Shown here piece after piece: positions 1 through 12,474 of a stretch of 64,000 bases of DNA (within the stretch, counting starts at the first letter, position 1; each line of letters opens with the position of its first letter). The stretch is from Aurelia coerulea (taxonomy: Eukaryota; Cnidaria; Scyphozoa; Semaeostomeae; Ulmaridae). The position numbers were made by a program, and so were the translations under genes. The stretch spans positions 21,205,501 to 21,269,500 of the forward strand of contig CM076947.1 of the NCBI GenBank assembly GCA_039566865.1. Direction: 5' to 3'. The notes beneath the pieces were generated by a model. That model searched no databases and had not been told where the DNA came from. It saw nothing but the letters and a program-made list of their open reading frames with translations.

Positions 1-12
1 TTGACATTCAAG

Positions 13-458
13 AAAAGGGTCTGGGGAGAGCAATATTTTTCTGGTAAATGGCAGACACAATTCTGGCAAATGGCTGCCATAGGCAACCTCGTACCCAGTG
101 ACAATGAAGGTTTTCCGTTAACTTCAACGCCTAAGGTCTAGCCTCCAATTGAAAACAACAGATACCCTTGGGAGCGAGGTTGTGCCACAGGGCTTCTTCG
201 AACGATAAATGTAACTCTACAATTCAAGCCGCCAAAAGCCGTTGGATTCGAGGCCCATTCGAGGTAGAGTTGGAGAGTCTCTCTTCTTCTACGAGGCTTA
301 TGGCTCATAAAATAGCTTTTCTTACTTTTCACTGAGATTTTGAAACCAATAGATTTTGTAGAGTTCAATTTATCGTTCGTCAAAGCACTGTGGCAGCTAT
401 TTACCAGAATTGTGTCCGCAAGTTAACCATAAAAATATTGCTCTCCCCAGACCCTTCT
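13..458. mobile_element. Fold-back element, AAAAGGGTCTGGGGAGAGC ends
   Basis: Terminal inverted stretches of about 28 bases enclose a unique centre. The open frame inside shows no recognisable domain. Confidence 0.5.
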
Positions 459-621
459 CTAAATGCCAAAATGGTCTATTGTTGTATAGTAGGCCTTCGT
501 CAACTTTGGTCTTCTAGAAATTCTACCATTACATCCTTCATTTAAAGCTCTTGGCAAACCGGCATGCACTGGGATCATATGCTTGCGATCGTGTTTATAT
601 TTAGTGGTATCCATTTAATTC

Positions 622-774
622 TAGACTTGCTCCAAGTCTCGTTCGTTATCGTATTCGGGCCTACTCGGTTGGTAGTGAGCGGCGAAGTCTCGTGCGTTAT
701 CGTTTTCGCCGCTCACTTGCTGACCAACCGAGTGGGCCCGAATACGATAACGAACGAGACTTGAAGCAAGTCTA
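622..774. mobile_element. MuDR-like MITE with 9-bp target duplication
   Basis: This 153-base near-perfect hairpin (TAGACTTGCTCCAAGTCTCG at the left, complement at the right) is flanked by ATTTAATTC at 613-621 and 775-783. Nine-base target duplications are typical of the Mutator superfamily. Confidence 0.75.
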
Positions 775-1105
775 ATTTAATTCAAGTCCAATGTTTAACG
801 TTTAACACATGTACGGGGAAAGACGGAAGTATCTGGAGCTGCAGCGACTAGCTGCTGACTTCAGCGATATCAGAAAGTTATTTGCATGCAGCATGAAATT
901 CTGCTACCTTTACCAATGGGGCTGCAATGCATGTCAGATTCCCAACAAAGAGTTTTTAAAGGGAATGTAAGCATATAAAAGTGGCTCGAGCCACTTGCGG
1001 TCGAATCATATATCAGTATTTCCTACAGACGTAGATCAGTGACCCGAATATGGTTCGCCACGTGTCAAGGCCAATTGTCTTTGCAGGGCTACTTTTATCA
1101 AAGGC

Positions 1106-1255
1106 TTAAAGGGTCAGTTTCATCCAGCATGCCTTGCACGCCTCTTGGTTTTCGTCCTTAGTTGTCGCCATTTTCATGGCCCAGGAAAATGGCGACAAAA
1201 AGCCAAGCAAGAGACGGCACGTACAAGGCAAGCTGGATGAAAAAGACCCTTTGAA
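1106..1255. mobile_element. Hairpin MITE, AAAGGGTC ends
   Basis: Inverted arms with CATCCAGC and GCCTTGCACG pair across about 150 bases, with an inner GTCGCCATTTTC pairing. Confidence 0.5.
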
Positions 1256-2281
1256 TATCTACTTTGATTCCTTTTAACTTTGAATTCAAAATAGTTTTCA
1301 TTTCCCCCACTCAATCCAAAGATGAAATAGCTTGCAATCTTTTCTATTTGTCTTAAAAAAGCTTACACTCTCAGTTCAACAACCAACTTAAAAAACAGGC
1401 AAGGCAAGTTTTAAATCAATCTATCAGCCAATCCATGAAACATCTGTTAACTTTCTTCAAATAAACTCTGACAAGTTCATGACACAGCAGTAAATACAGT
1501 CCTACTAACAGCTCGGGTTACATGCTAGCCTCGACATGTTCTCGTAAAGCAATCTTTTCTCCAGGTCAAATCCATCAGAAAATGGAGCACTGCAACATTT
1601 ACAGCCAACCCGACAGATTTACTTACATAACAAATTAAAGGTAATGTTTCCATGTAAGTACAGTGGCTTTGCGGGGGCATGCCAGTTTTAAGTAGTTATT
1701 TCATGTGATCACTATGGTAACGGAGCTCTTACGAGGCAAGCAGGCAGGGAGTAATCTGAGCAGGCTGATAACCTACTGCCGGTTGTGCTTTCGGAGCTGA
1801 AATGTTACTTTACATGTGATCAGTTAAATCTTGCCAATCACCGCTGGCTCTTTGTCAGCATCGTGTCAGCATATTTTGACAAAAGTGTATATGCGGCTGT
1901 ACTTACATGGACACATTTCCTTTAAACTTCTTTACAACACCGACATGACCGTTTAAAATAATTTAGCTTTGTCTTGGTATCATATAACTGTGAATTGTCC
2001 ACTTTTCCTTCAACTTTCCTACAGTTCCTTGTTCAAAAAAGAGCTCTCTTCATTGCGACAGTATAGTATGACAATTTCATGGTCCCAAAGGAATAGGTCA
2101 CACACAGTTTTGATGCAGCTAGAATGGTCTATGATTAAAGAAACCCTTCCCCTTTCTATGTATCATTGACTAGGAATATTGGGCATGGGCAGTTACCCTT
2201 TTCCTTCCTTGTTCACAGCACAAGCTTCCTGTACGAAAATACAAGGCCATGTACAGAATAATGTACAAGCTATGACCTTGG

Positions 2282-2551
2282 AGGCTGCTATTTTATTTTC
2301 CATCCATGAACCCATTTAACGCTGCAAAATAGTAAAACAAAATGGCCAACCGCTGGTTTCAATCATTGGGCAAATTTCGTCCCCTGGAGGTCATGGCTCC
2401 ATCATTTTTCAACAGATTTTTACGGTGGTGGTAGCAAACTTTAAATGAATATCTGAACAGCAACATCATGCAAAATTTTTGCGACAATCTTTTGCCGTTT
2501 TGTCGCAATCTTCAGGCAAACGGAGAATGATTCTTATGGGACACCCTGTGG
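2282..2551. mobile_element. Half copy of mariner-like fold-back (GGGACACCCTGT end)
   Basis: This is homologous to one arm of the elements at 31,620 and 36,613, sharing AAATGGCCAACCGCTGGTTTC and a terminus TGGGACACCCTGT. The opposite arm is missing. Confidence 0.6.
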
Positions 2552-3364
2552 ATGTGGCTTTAGCTTTAAATATGTGTTGATTTTATCATTATTATCATTA
2601 CCATTATCAAGACTTTAAATTTATATGATATAACGCACAAGAATGTATACATAAGAAACACAACAGTCATAAGCATTGAATGGAAAACAATTCCTCCAAC
2701 ACACATTAGTATTTGCTCAAATAAACCAATTATTTGAAGCAAACTGTGAAATAAAATGAACAGAAATCAAAACACACCCATTTCAAAATAAATGGCAAAT
2801 TTAAAAAAGTAATGACAATCTGATAAATCTTTTTGAAAACTTTCTAAATTCTGGAAAAAACTTCTTTTGGTCAACGTCTACTTTTACTGTGGGTAGTATG
2901 AATTGCCTTACAATAATCACCTTTAGTAAAAGGTACAATATTGCATTATTTTGTATTGCTAACATTTTTCAAATTTGTAACTATTCTGGTTACAAGCCAT
3001 CTCTTATTGTATATTTAATTGAAACAAATGAAACAAAATACATATGTTCATGCTACACAATGAAGTGCAGGTGTAAAATAAAATTGGACTTAAAATTTGT
3101 TCATTTAATGTGCCTCGATTTACCTTGCATAGCTGTAGAAGCTTTGTTGTTTTCTTGGCTGACAACGTGAACAGCTTCCTGGCTGGATGCTTCTTGGAGA
3201 ACTTCTTCATGGGATCATAAAGCAAGCACTGATGGTATTGTACTATGCTCCAATCATGTTCTTGATCAGATCAAGGATGACTGAATTATGGTATGATCAC
3301 GCAAGGGGGTTGGGCACTTTGCCGAGGTTGCGGTTACTGCATCGGATGGACAGGAATTAGTCAT

Positions 3365-6300
3365 CTAGTCACATAGCTGCATTTGCTATAAAGAAAGTAT
3401 TGAAAGGATATTCAAAAATTGTTTGAAGAGATGTGAAATCAAACAGTCAAAGAATAAAACTGCAACAATTAAGTGACTGTTCTCATTTCAAAATTAAGTC
3501 ACATTAAGTCATAGTAAAGAATCTGAGGGGCTACAGCTCCACCATTCAAAAGTGGTAATCATTAATTCTGCATTGGTCTCAACTTTGCATGTAAGGTGTT
3601 CCCTCTGCAAAGCATAGCTGCATTTAACAGAAAGCCCAATGTACTCCTCTATTCATTCGCAAAGGCACATGGCTACCTGTATTGTAAATAACCCACTTAG
3701 CAGCAGGATGCAGTTGGACAGTTAAAAACAGGGGGAGCCAAAAGTTAGCAATTGATAGCACTTTCAACTTAACAGGAAATTTTTTTGGTATATTGTTTCA
3801 TTTTGCTCCAATTGTGGCATCAATAACTCTCTAGCTGCCTGGCAAAAATTAGTTACCCCTGGAGAACTGGATGCAGTAAATATGTGACATTGCCTTTCAG
3901 GACAAAAATGAAACTTACATTGTGCCTCAACTGGACAACATTAGTCCATGACAGCCCCTCCATGGATTCTCTCCTTGGATCTGCTCCTTCCAGGATGAGA
4001 AGGTCTGCAATTGGCTCAAGATCAATACAGCATGCAAGGTGAAGTGGAGTCACTCCAGCATATGATAGTGCATCAATGTCTGGATGAAATTCAATGATGA
4101 AATCTGCTACCAGTGATATGTTGCCAAGTTGAACCAGGTGGTGTAGTGGAGTGAATCCAGCTTTGTAATCCTGCATGGAATAAAGATATAACTAATCTAA
4201 AATATGGCAAAATAATGAAAACAATGATTATGATGCTGATTATAATGATGATCATTATTCATCAATTAATGCTGTTGTTGCTGTTATTTTCGTTTACAAG
4301 CAACGGATGGTGCCTGCTGAAATACTGAAGATGTGTTACATGGTTCCAACAGTATTAGCATGGAAAGGCTCAAACTTGTCATAAGAGAAAATGTTGAAAT
4401 GAAATAAGAAGGCACTTCTTGAAGCATCCTTGGTGCTAATCTTATGCATATATGTCAATTATTCCTATATCTATAGCACTTCATTGAAAACTCAAATACA
4501 TATACAGGAAAATTTCCTGCGTACTATTTTGAACAATAACCTTTTACATACTGCAGAGAGGTCATGCACACATTAACACCTCACCTCATGTGCAAAATTT
4601 GTGTTAGACAGAACTCTCTGTTAGGTTGCTGACAATGTTTTTAGCAACTGTAGACTAGATTAGCCGCTAGAATGACCATGAAGAACACTTGCTGCTGAAG
4701 ATAAATAGCAAATTTGTAGCACACATTATTAACTTTTGAATAGAAAAATACTTACCATTGCATTGACATCTGCTCCTATAGTTTTCAAAATGCTTGCAGA
4801 GTTTAAATGCTTATTTCTGACAGCAAGATGAAGTGGAGTATATCCTGTGGATATAAAAGATACATTATAGTACTTCAATATCAATCAACATGGACCGCAC
4901 AGAAACAACACCATTTTATACTGCAATTGAATAAGGACAGAGAATGTTTCATACAGATTCAATTGCCCCCCCCCCCCCACATGAGCCTATTCTTCTTCCA
5001 TATCAAATGTCAAATGTCTATTCAAAGCCTCACATTAGAAGAAGGAAGGACATTTTCGTTCCCTGAGAAAAGTCCAGTGTATTGTAAAGAATATTTACAT
5101 CTGATGATAGATGAAACTTTCACAGATCCAAAAACCACTGAAACTCAGAAGATGATAGATAAATGTTTGCATTGGAACTTCAGATGAACAAATGTTGCAT
5201 ATCAGTGCATGATATTTTGGCAAGTGATAGCAAGACATATTTACTTGATTTCTACAGTCAGATATTGCTATATTCATTTAGAAAGAACAGTTCAAAACAA
5301 GATCAAAGTACCTTCGTTGTTTCTTGCTTCTACAGCCCTTTTCAACTGCGATGCAACCAACAAGAAACGAGTTCTGCTTTGGGTAAATATTTCCATAAGT
5401 GAGCTTTCAAGTCCATTTTCAGCAGCGATATGCACAATGTTATTTCCATAGCAGTCGCAAAGTTCCACATCTGCACCAACATCAATTAGCCTTCTGATTA
5501 CTGGAGTCATTTTGACAAGTACTGCTATCATTAATGCAGTCTGCAGATGAAAATTTGCTTGTTAACAACAGTTATGTTAGATCAACATTTTTGCTTCAGT
5601 GAATAAAGTTTTATTCAAAGGATCCTATAATTTTTGCTCTTCAATGGTATAGAAGTTCTACAGGTTTATTGCCATCCATCTACATTTGTTATGCTTCTCC
5701 TGGGTCGTATAGAATACACATTTTCAATGAGAACTTTGTATTAGGGTGTATTTCTATGAATAAAATTGAATTGTCATAACGATAATCATTTTGTTGCATA
5801 TTGGTTTTTAACCTATCAGTCAAAAATATTATAGAATCCTGGGAGATGAATTTGAACGAATGAATATTTAAACATTATCAACATGATTAACGAGTCATTT
5901 TGAGTTCATTTTGGTGGGTCAAATTATTATTCTCTAGTGCCAAATATTATAGAATCCTGGGAGATGAATTTGAACAAATGAATATTTAAACATTATCAAC
6001 ATGATTAACGAGTCATTTTGAGTTCATTTTGGTGGGTCAAATTATTATTCTCTAGTGCCAAATAGCAGAAGGGATAGTCAGCAATTGGGGCGGAGTAGGC
6101 AGGAAAATTTCAAAACTAAATAAGAGGGGTCTTATCTAGAGTGGGGGAAGGTAAATATTTCAAACAGAATATTGTTTTTAGTAGCTTTTAACCAATCCTT
6201 TGTGAGTTAAAGAAACTTTATGTTCATACTTTCAATGACAAAATTAGCAGCGGGTCCTAAAGTGGCAGAAAAATGTTGAAATTTACCAAATAGGAGAAGG

Positions 6301-8431
6301 GGGGGGGGCAAATCTCCAATATCTGGTACTGGAGAGTAACTGCCAACAATAACAATTCATGATAAGTGCATAACTTCAATTTTTAGCATACCTGACCAAG
6401 ATTGTTCTGGAGATCTATTGATTCTGAAGCTACCAGATCAATAATTTCCAAGCCAAGTTTTTCATTTCCATTTGCAATCGCAAGATGGAGGATACTGCAA
6501 AATGAAATATTACCATTAGTACTGCATATAATTTATGCATAAGTGGGGCTAAGAAATATTGCATAGAACTATTTGAAAAATATTTGGTGGTTTGTAAGAG
6601 AAATATATGAACTGCCAGCAAGAATTGGCATGCATTGCAATATGCCAAGAAGATCATGACCTTTTGTGAGCTCTTTTTGGCAGGAAAGATCAAATCTGTT
6701 GGCTCTCTTTGTGTGACTTGGTGGTATTTTGGCATTCTTTTCATTTGGGGGGGGGTGGATTTCTACACAGGAGCAAACCTGGCGGGCTGTTAGGTATAAT
6801 TTTGGTACTGGGGTTGTGCCAGGTGAACGGTGTCAATGTTCAGGATTTTGGTACAAAAACAATTACCGCGATCATATTGATATCAAATTTTTGTACAAAC
6901 AATGGTGCCACTTTCGCAATTTTGTCAATAATTTAGAATAAATTCTGCAGGATGCATTTTCAAAAATTTGGAATGTGAGCTATCTGGGGATGCACACTTG
7001 CAAGGTTGACCCATTCCAAAACATTTTGCAAAAATTGGGAATGTCAAATTTTTTGATTTTTTGGGGCACCAGTCTTTCTTCTTCTTTGTCTTTCCTCTTG
7101 TTGGTCTGGATTAAAGATGGTTCTTTATGAATGATCAACAAGAATAGACGAAAATGTGTCCGAAAATATTTTCGCCAGGGCCGTCGAGAGCCAGCTCGGG
7201 CCCTGGACCGATTCTTAGGATCGGGCCTCAGGGGGGTCAAGAAAATTTTCTGGGACCACGCCCTTCAGACTCTCGGAGAATGAGGGAAACGCCCTTTTTA
7301 AGAAAGCTACTTTAGAAGAAATTGTTTAGATATTCCATGAAAAAGTTATCAAGGAAGCGGTATTTACGGTAAACAATGAAACGATTCTCTCTTACGAGGT
7401 GACTTTCCAAAGTCAATTCGTAAGGTACGGACACAAAAACTTTAAAACACAGCCACATAAGAAAACTATTTCCTTCTGTCTATGTTTTAAGGCAGGTAGT
7501 TAGATTGTCATAAAAGTTACTGTAAAGAGATTTTACAGCAAAAACTAATTTTTGTCGAACAATGTTTTTACGGGCCCCTTCGAGGCCCGGGCCCCGGACC
7601 TTTTACCCCCTCCAACCCCCCCTGTCGACGGTCCTGATTTTCGCAGAGGTTTATTGTTCAAAATTTTATCCGGTGAAATTTCCAACAATGAAGTTCCAAG
7701 GCAAGCCTGGTTTCAATTTTACTGAAATGCTGGTACAACCCCTTGACCATCAAAGTAGGTACACCCCCTTGACCACCAAATTAATGGGGGAAACCCAGTT
7801 TAATGAAAGACCGGGATCAAAGACCAGGGGAAAAACCGAGAACAATAATAGAGTGACGCATGACCAAGGGAAAGTACAGATGGTTTTGTTTACGCCACGA
7901 CCAGTCATTCCCAAAAGGCGAAGGGAATTTCCCTTGGCGTAAAATTATAACCGCAAACTAAAACCGCAACTAATTAATGTTGGACTTTTGTTGTCACCAA
8001 AAAAAGAGAAAATTTGGAAAACTAGCTCAGTTTCCCTGAAAATGTAGTCTTAGCATTTCTGTAAACGAATTCTGCAGTGAAAAATTGGAATTTTAAAAGG
8101 CCAAGTTGCGATGTGACAACCCGTATGGGCCTGGTGAGCAGAGGATAGGCCACTCCATTTGTCAACTCCAAAATGTTTGTGTACATCGACCAAAAACACT
8201 GAGATCAGTGACCGAACTACTCTTCCAGTCTTACCTATCACCATCTTTATCTTGCTCAAGAAAGTGTCCACTTTTTTGCGTGATTCTCTGCTTCTTGGCA
8301 TCTTCTAGGCTGAGTTTTTCCACACCAGTCGTGAGGGACTGCGTGTCGGTGCTACTGCCACTGCCATAAGAAAAAGATTCAAATCCTGAATCAACCACGT
8401 CTGCTCCTTCAATTAAATGTTTTTTGGCCAT
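3365..8431 (-). CDS. IkappaB-like NF-kappaB inhibitor, gene B (6 coding exons)
   Basis: This gene encodes a predicted 296-residue cytoplasmic inhibitor that would bind Rel/NF-kappaB dimers through ankyrin repeats and be destroyed after IKK phosphorylation. Coding exons on the minus strand are 8431-8235, 6494-6392, 5540-5312, 4844-4756, 4170-3919 and 3385-3365; they join in phases 2, 0, 1, 0 and 0 with GT/AG borders. The N-terminus has Lys3-Lys4 and the degron DSGFES at residues 14-19, matching the DSGxxS beta-TrCP consensus, then KDGDSILHLAIANGN, which resembles the DGDSFLHLAI start of the IkappaB-alpha ankyrin domain. Further ankyrin units include TALMIAV, NNIVHIAAENG, YTPLHLAVRN, FTPLHHLVQLG and VTPLHLAC. 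The ATG gives an exon 1 exactly as long as in paralogue A. The short last exon (QMQLCD, stop) is chosen from its strong polypyrimidine acceptor and phase; it is the least certain part. No acidic PEST-like tail is visible. Bcl-3-type proteins are an alternative, but the degron favours IkappaB. Confidence 0.92.
5821..6064. repeat. Tandem duplication of about 118 bases in gene B intron 2
   Basis: Both units contain ATTATAGAATCCTGGGAGAT and AACGAGTCATTTTGAGTTCA with very few differences, so the duplication is recent. Confidence 0.85.
7923..7933. promoter_or_regulatory. Consensus kappaB site in intron 1 of gene B
   Basis: GGGAATTTCCC fits the kappaB consensus on both strands. It lies about 300 bases into the first intron, a common place for enhancers. 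Binding is not demonstrated. Confidence 0.45.
8235..8431 (-). CDS. Gene B exon 1: degron-bearing N-terminus
   Basis: This exon holds the regulatory N-terminal region: a lysine pair at residues 3-4 (candidate ubiquitin acceptors), VVDSGFES at residues 12-19, and a Ser/Gly/Thr-rich stretch. It ends in phase 2 at a GTAAGA donor after KDGD. Its coding length of 197 nt equals that of exon 1 of gene A. Confidence 0.9.
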
Positions 8432-8677
8432 TTTAGCTCGAGTATCGTTGTCTCAGTTACGATGATCAAACTGATGTTCTTGGTGTTATTTTATCCTTTT
8501 TGAACGTTGCAGAGGTTCTTTCCCTACTTTCGAGAAATGAATGTGACAATTATTGCTTTTATGAAAACCAATCAGATTCCATTTTTGGTTATCACGTGAT
8601 ATAATAGCATAACAATTATAAGTCACGCGCCGGGGGCGACCCTAATAAGATGCGGCGTTGAGTCACACGGCACACAT

Positions 8678-8687
8678 GGGAATTTCC
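8678..8687. promoter_or_regulatory. Consensus kappaB site upstream of gene B
   Basis: GGGAATTTCC is a full match to the NF-kappaB consensus GGGRNWYYCC and lies about 247 bases upstream of the gene B start codon. Autoregulation of IkappaB genes by kappaB sites is well established in vertebrates and insects; that it operates here is inferred. Confidence 0.6.
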
Positions 8688-10794
8688 AGAAGCGTGCATA
8701 TGGGGGCAAAATGTGTGCATAGGTCACGACTCCATTGTTTGATCATTGGTCATTGGGATTACCCCCCCCCCCCCGATTGAATATTATTCAAATGCAAGTT
8801 GTTGCAGAGGCTGCCTCAAGACCAAAGTATCTTCCCTTGGTATGGAAGCAAGCTTGGACTTGCTAAAAGTCCCACTCCCTCTTCTTAGCACAACTTGCCT
8901 CTCTCGCTCTTTCTCTCTCTCCGCCTGTCTTTTCTCCCTCTTTTTCGTTTCTGCCCTGCATTTACCTTTTGTGCCTTATGCTGACAAGAAAGAGACTTGC
9001 AGCTTGTCCAAAGAAAGGTATCTCCTTCGAACTGAAATGACACTAGCGTTTCTCTAGACGCTATGCTGTAGACGCGCATTATGATGCATTGACGCCATCT
9101 TGCATGACCTAATTTGGCGCTTTATGGTGCGTTGCACCCGTTGTCGCACCGTGTTGCCTCTGCCTATAATTTAACTTCAATGTTTATTTTAATCTGTTCC
9201 AGGTTCCTTTTTTGAGAAAACCAAGCTAGAGAGGGCGTCACGTTATTAATCAATAAAGTCTGCTGGTGTGGAAGTGCGGTTTGGTTTGGTTTGGTTGAGC
9301 ATCGTGGCAATTTGGCTTCGGTAATAAAGTCCTAGAATAAACCATGATCCTGCCAAGGTCTTGTTCAATTGCTTCATATATCCAAACATGGAAAAGCGCG
9401 TATAAAGATTGATTCCATTTGGCAGGAGCCAGTTCTATGACAAAACGGCTTTTTATCGAAGGACATGTTACCAGTTCCAACTACGACACGACAGCCACTT
9501 ACATCAATCAAAAAACATACATTTAAATCAAAGAAAACAGAGAAAAGAGACCTTTCTAACCTTACAGCAGATAATTAGCGCTAACCTGCCCTGGGTACCA
9601 ATTTGTTAATATTTTTTATTTCTACACTAATCTATGCGCTAACCATGCGCTGACGAAATATTCTCAAACAGATGAAGCACCTAAAAACATCTCGAGATTT
9701 ATAAAGGAGAATGCAAAGATGAAATAGTTAGATCTTGAGGTTGACATGCGGCAATAGTTTCAGTTGATAAACATAAATGTCTTAACTAAACTAAAATGCC
9801 AGGATTCAATTCGACTCAACGTATCGGTCATAACCCTTTTATGCCCGATAAGTTTAGTCCAAATGAATTAGAAAAAGTAATGTCATCAAAGATAAAATAG
9901 GCTGCTTAAAAAATCCTCGAAAAAATCCGTGGCTAAAGATGAGTTGAAGCTGCACGCAGGGTATTAGGAAGAGCGACTAATAAATAGTATTATTCATAAT
10001 TATGAAATTGCCTGAAAGCAGCGCTATGCATAGCAAATCCTTTGTATATAAATTGGGGAAAATCTCTTTCCCTCTTAGAATTATTGCTTCCTATTCTAAG
10101 TTGATTATTCGGAATTTGTATCTTCAACGCTTCAACCAATCGAAACTTCGATCAAGATGATTCGATATGTCACCCACGTGGCAAGATCGTGCAGCTAACC
10201 CACGCGTAAGAAACCTCGTTTCAGCTGACGCGTAAATATCTCGTTTTAGAAATGTACGCAAAAGTTTGAATAATCATCATGACGATTCCAGGGGGATTCA
10301 TCCCCGATTCATTCTAGGAGGTAAAAAGTTGGCGCTGATGCAATCACAGAAAAAACCTGAGCAAGAGAGATGTTTCAAATCTCTGGATAAAAACTCCCCA
10401 AAAACATCCTCTAAGTTTTCTGCAAGTCTTCTGAAGCTCTATGCAGTGTTATCTATACGACAAGTGCTATATATTTTCACTAGAATAAAGTATCTGAACT
10501 GTAGAATGAGGGTTTGATTTGGCAATTTCAGCATGTAGGTTCTTAACCCACTAATTTAATCACCTAACCCACTTTAGACAAAGTGATAAATAAGTAAATA
10601 ATTCAATTCATTCAATGTACTACATTGCCCAGGATAGAACTAAGTAATAAATGAAGACAACAATATGCTTCGATGATTCAAATCATACATATCAACATGA
10701 TACAAATATAGTATTTACCGATCAATGCAAATATTACATGAAAAGGTGCGGGATAAACTGCAGAATAATTGATTGATACGGCAGTGCTACCCAT

Positions 10795-11575
10795 TTGCTT
10801 CAGATCACATCAGGTGCACCACAAGGCTCAGTCCTTGGTCTCCTGCTGTTCAACATCTACATCAACGATCTCACTTTTTTATACACGACTCTCATCTATC
10901 ATCTATGCAACTTTGATGATGATAATACCTTGTATGTCTCTGATCTCAAAATAGAAAATGTCATTTCAACCCAAGAAAACGATATGCATAACACCATTGT
11001 CTGGTTCGAATCAAATATGATGGTTGCAAATCCATCCAATTTCAATTTATGGGCTGGGGGCATGACTACAAACTTTGCATGGAGATAGATGAGATGGTAA
11101 TTACTACCTTTAAACAAGTCAGATTACCAGGCATTATCATTGATTCCGAGCTGAAATTTGAAGATCATGTGAAATGTTTCTGTCTTGAAACTAACAGAAG
11201 TATTAGTGCCCTCTCCAGGGCTGCTAGGTCATTGCCCACCTAAATGCACATTGCTTTACAACTCTTTCATCATGTCGAGCTTCAGGTATTGCCCCCTTAT
11301 TAGGATGTTTTGTGGAAGAACTGCCCATAAAGAAATTAACAGGGTTCATAAACGAGCATTAACTATTCTATTGAAAGACGATAATGCTGAATTTGATGAG
11401 CTGCTCGATAGAAACAACGAAAAAACTGTTCATGTTCAGAACCTGCAGAAACTCATGATTGAAGTATATAAATCACCCAATCATGAAAACTTTCCTTTCT
11501 TATGGAATTTATTTACAAGGAAAGAAATCAAACACAGTTTCCTCACAATTAAAGATATCCTCACAATTCGATAGA
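10795..11575 (+). pseudogene. Dead non-LTR retrotransposon, reverse transcriptase C-terminal half
   Basis: SGAPQGSVLGLLLFNIYIND matches the RT block PQGSxLGPLLFxxYIND, and FDDDNTLYVSD is a degraded form of the FADDT catalytic box. The thumb region follows (SFRYCPLIRMFCGR, EINRVHKRALTILLKD). Reading requires at least two frame changes near 11,050-11,240, and the N-terminal and endonuclease parts are absent. Confidence 0.8.
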
Positions 11576-11710
11576 GCTCAGGGGTAGCATACCTTGGAAC
11601 AGTACGCCAGATGTGATTAAAAGCAGTAATACAGTCTCCGTTTTTGGCAAAAGGATAGTGCAGCAATACGCAGGCTAGATCAACCACTTCGAAACAGCCT
11701 CCAAACTAAA

Positions 11711-12058
11711 ATAGGTTCTAAACCGGTGTCAGATGGGTGTGAAATTCTATGACCTATTTCTTCTAATAGAATAGCTTGAAAAATCATCAAATTTCCAAAT
11801 CTTAAACCAGAAGGTGACAGACTTTTGCTTGATACCATGTTGTGGACTATGGTTTTCTTAAAAATTATAACATGTTTCATCGAATAGTTTGGAAATTGCG
11901 ATGGTTTTAAGGTTTTTTAAATTATTGTTTGATTTCTTAAAAAAGAAGGTCCAACCGTAGGATTATAGAAAAGAAGCCAACGTTTTTTCCAAGCCATTCA
12001 GTTCAAAGAAATAGGTCAAAGAATTTTCCACTCACCTTTTTAAAGATCTAGAACCTAT
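11711..12058. mobile_element. Palindromic element with GGGTGTGAAATTCTA arms
   Basis: Arms ATAGGTTCTAAACC / GATCTAGAACCTAT and TGAAATTCTATGACC / GGTCAAAGAATTTTCC pair. This is one of four copies in the window. Confidence 0.5.
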
Positions 12059-12063
12059 GCTTA

Positions 12064-12474
12064 CCGTAAAAGCTCTATTAAGCCACCCGGGGGCTCATTC
12101 AATTTCGGACATTCCAGGATGGGGGCTTCAAAGAGAGGAGGGCTTAGTAGAGAGGGTGGCTTATTAGAGAGTGGGGCTTATTCACAAAATTAAACCACAA
12201 GGATCTATGTAATAGCTTTTTAGTTGCAGATTCATCATACAACTTTACGAGTCAAATCGGAGTCAAATACACAATTTCGACACAGTTTATCTAAAATCAT
12301 ATCAAAATTAACATGCAAACATATTTACATCAATAAATGGAAAATCTTTGGTAACCTCTGGAATTTGATATAAGTGGGGTAAGGGGGGCTTATTAAAAAT
12401 TTGGCTAAGAGGGGAGGGGCTTATTAGAGAGGGGGCTTAATAGAGAGAGGGGGCTTAAAATAGAGCTTTTACGG
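12064..12474. mobile_element. Pogo-like MITE (CCGTAAAAGCTCTATT ends)
   Basis: Inverted ends CCGTAAAAGCTCTATT and AATAGAGCTTTTACGG surround G-rich GGGGGCTTATTAGAGAG repeats. The left flank is TA and the right TG, so one target base has mutated. Confidence 0.55.

Noticed and set aside
8735..8765. GGGATTACCCC as a third kappaB site
   Set aside because: It deviates from the consensus at a key pyrimidine position and runs into a poly-C tract.
9250..9480. 76-codon minus-strand open frame
   Set aside because: No motif, no splice context, and length expected by chance.
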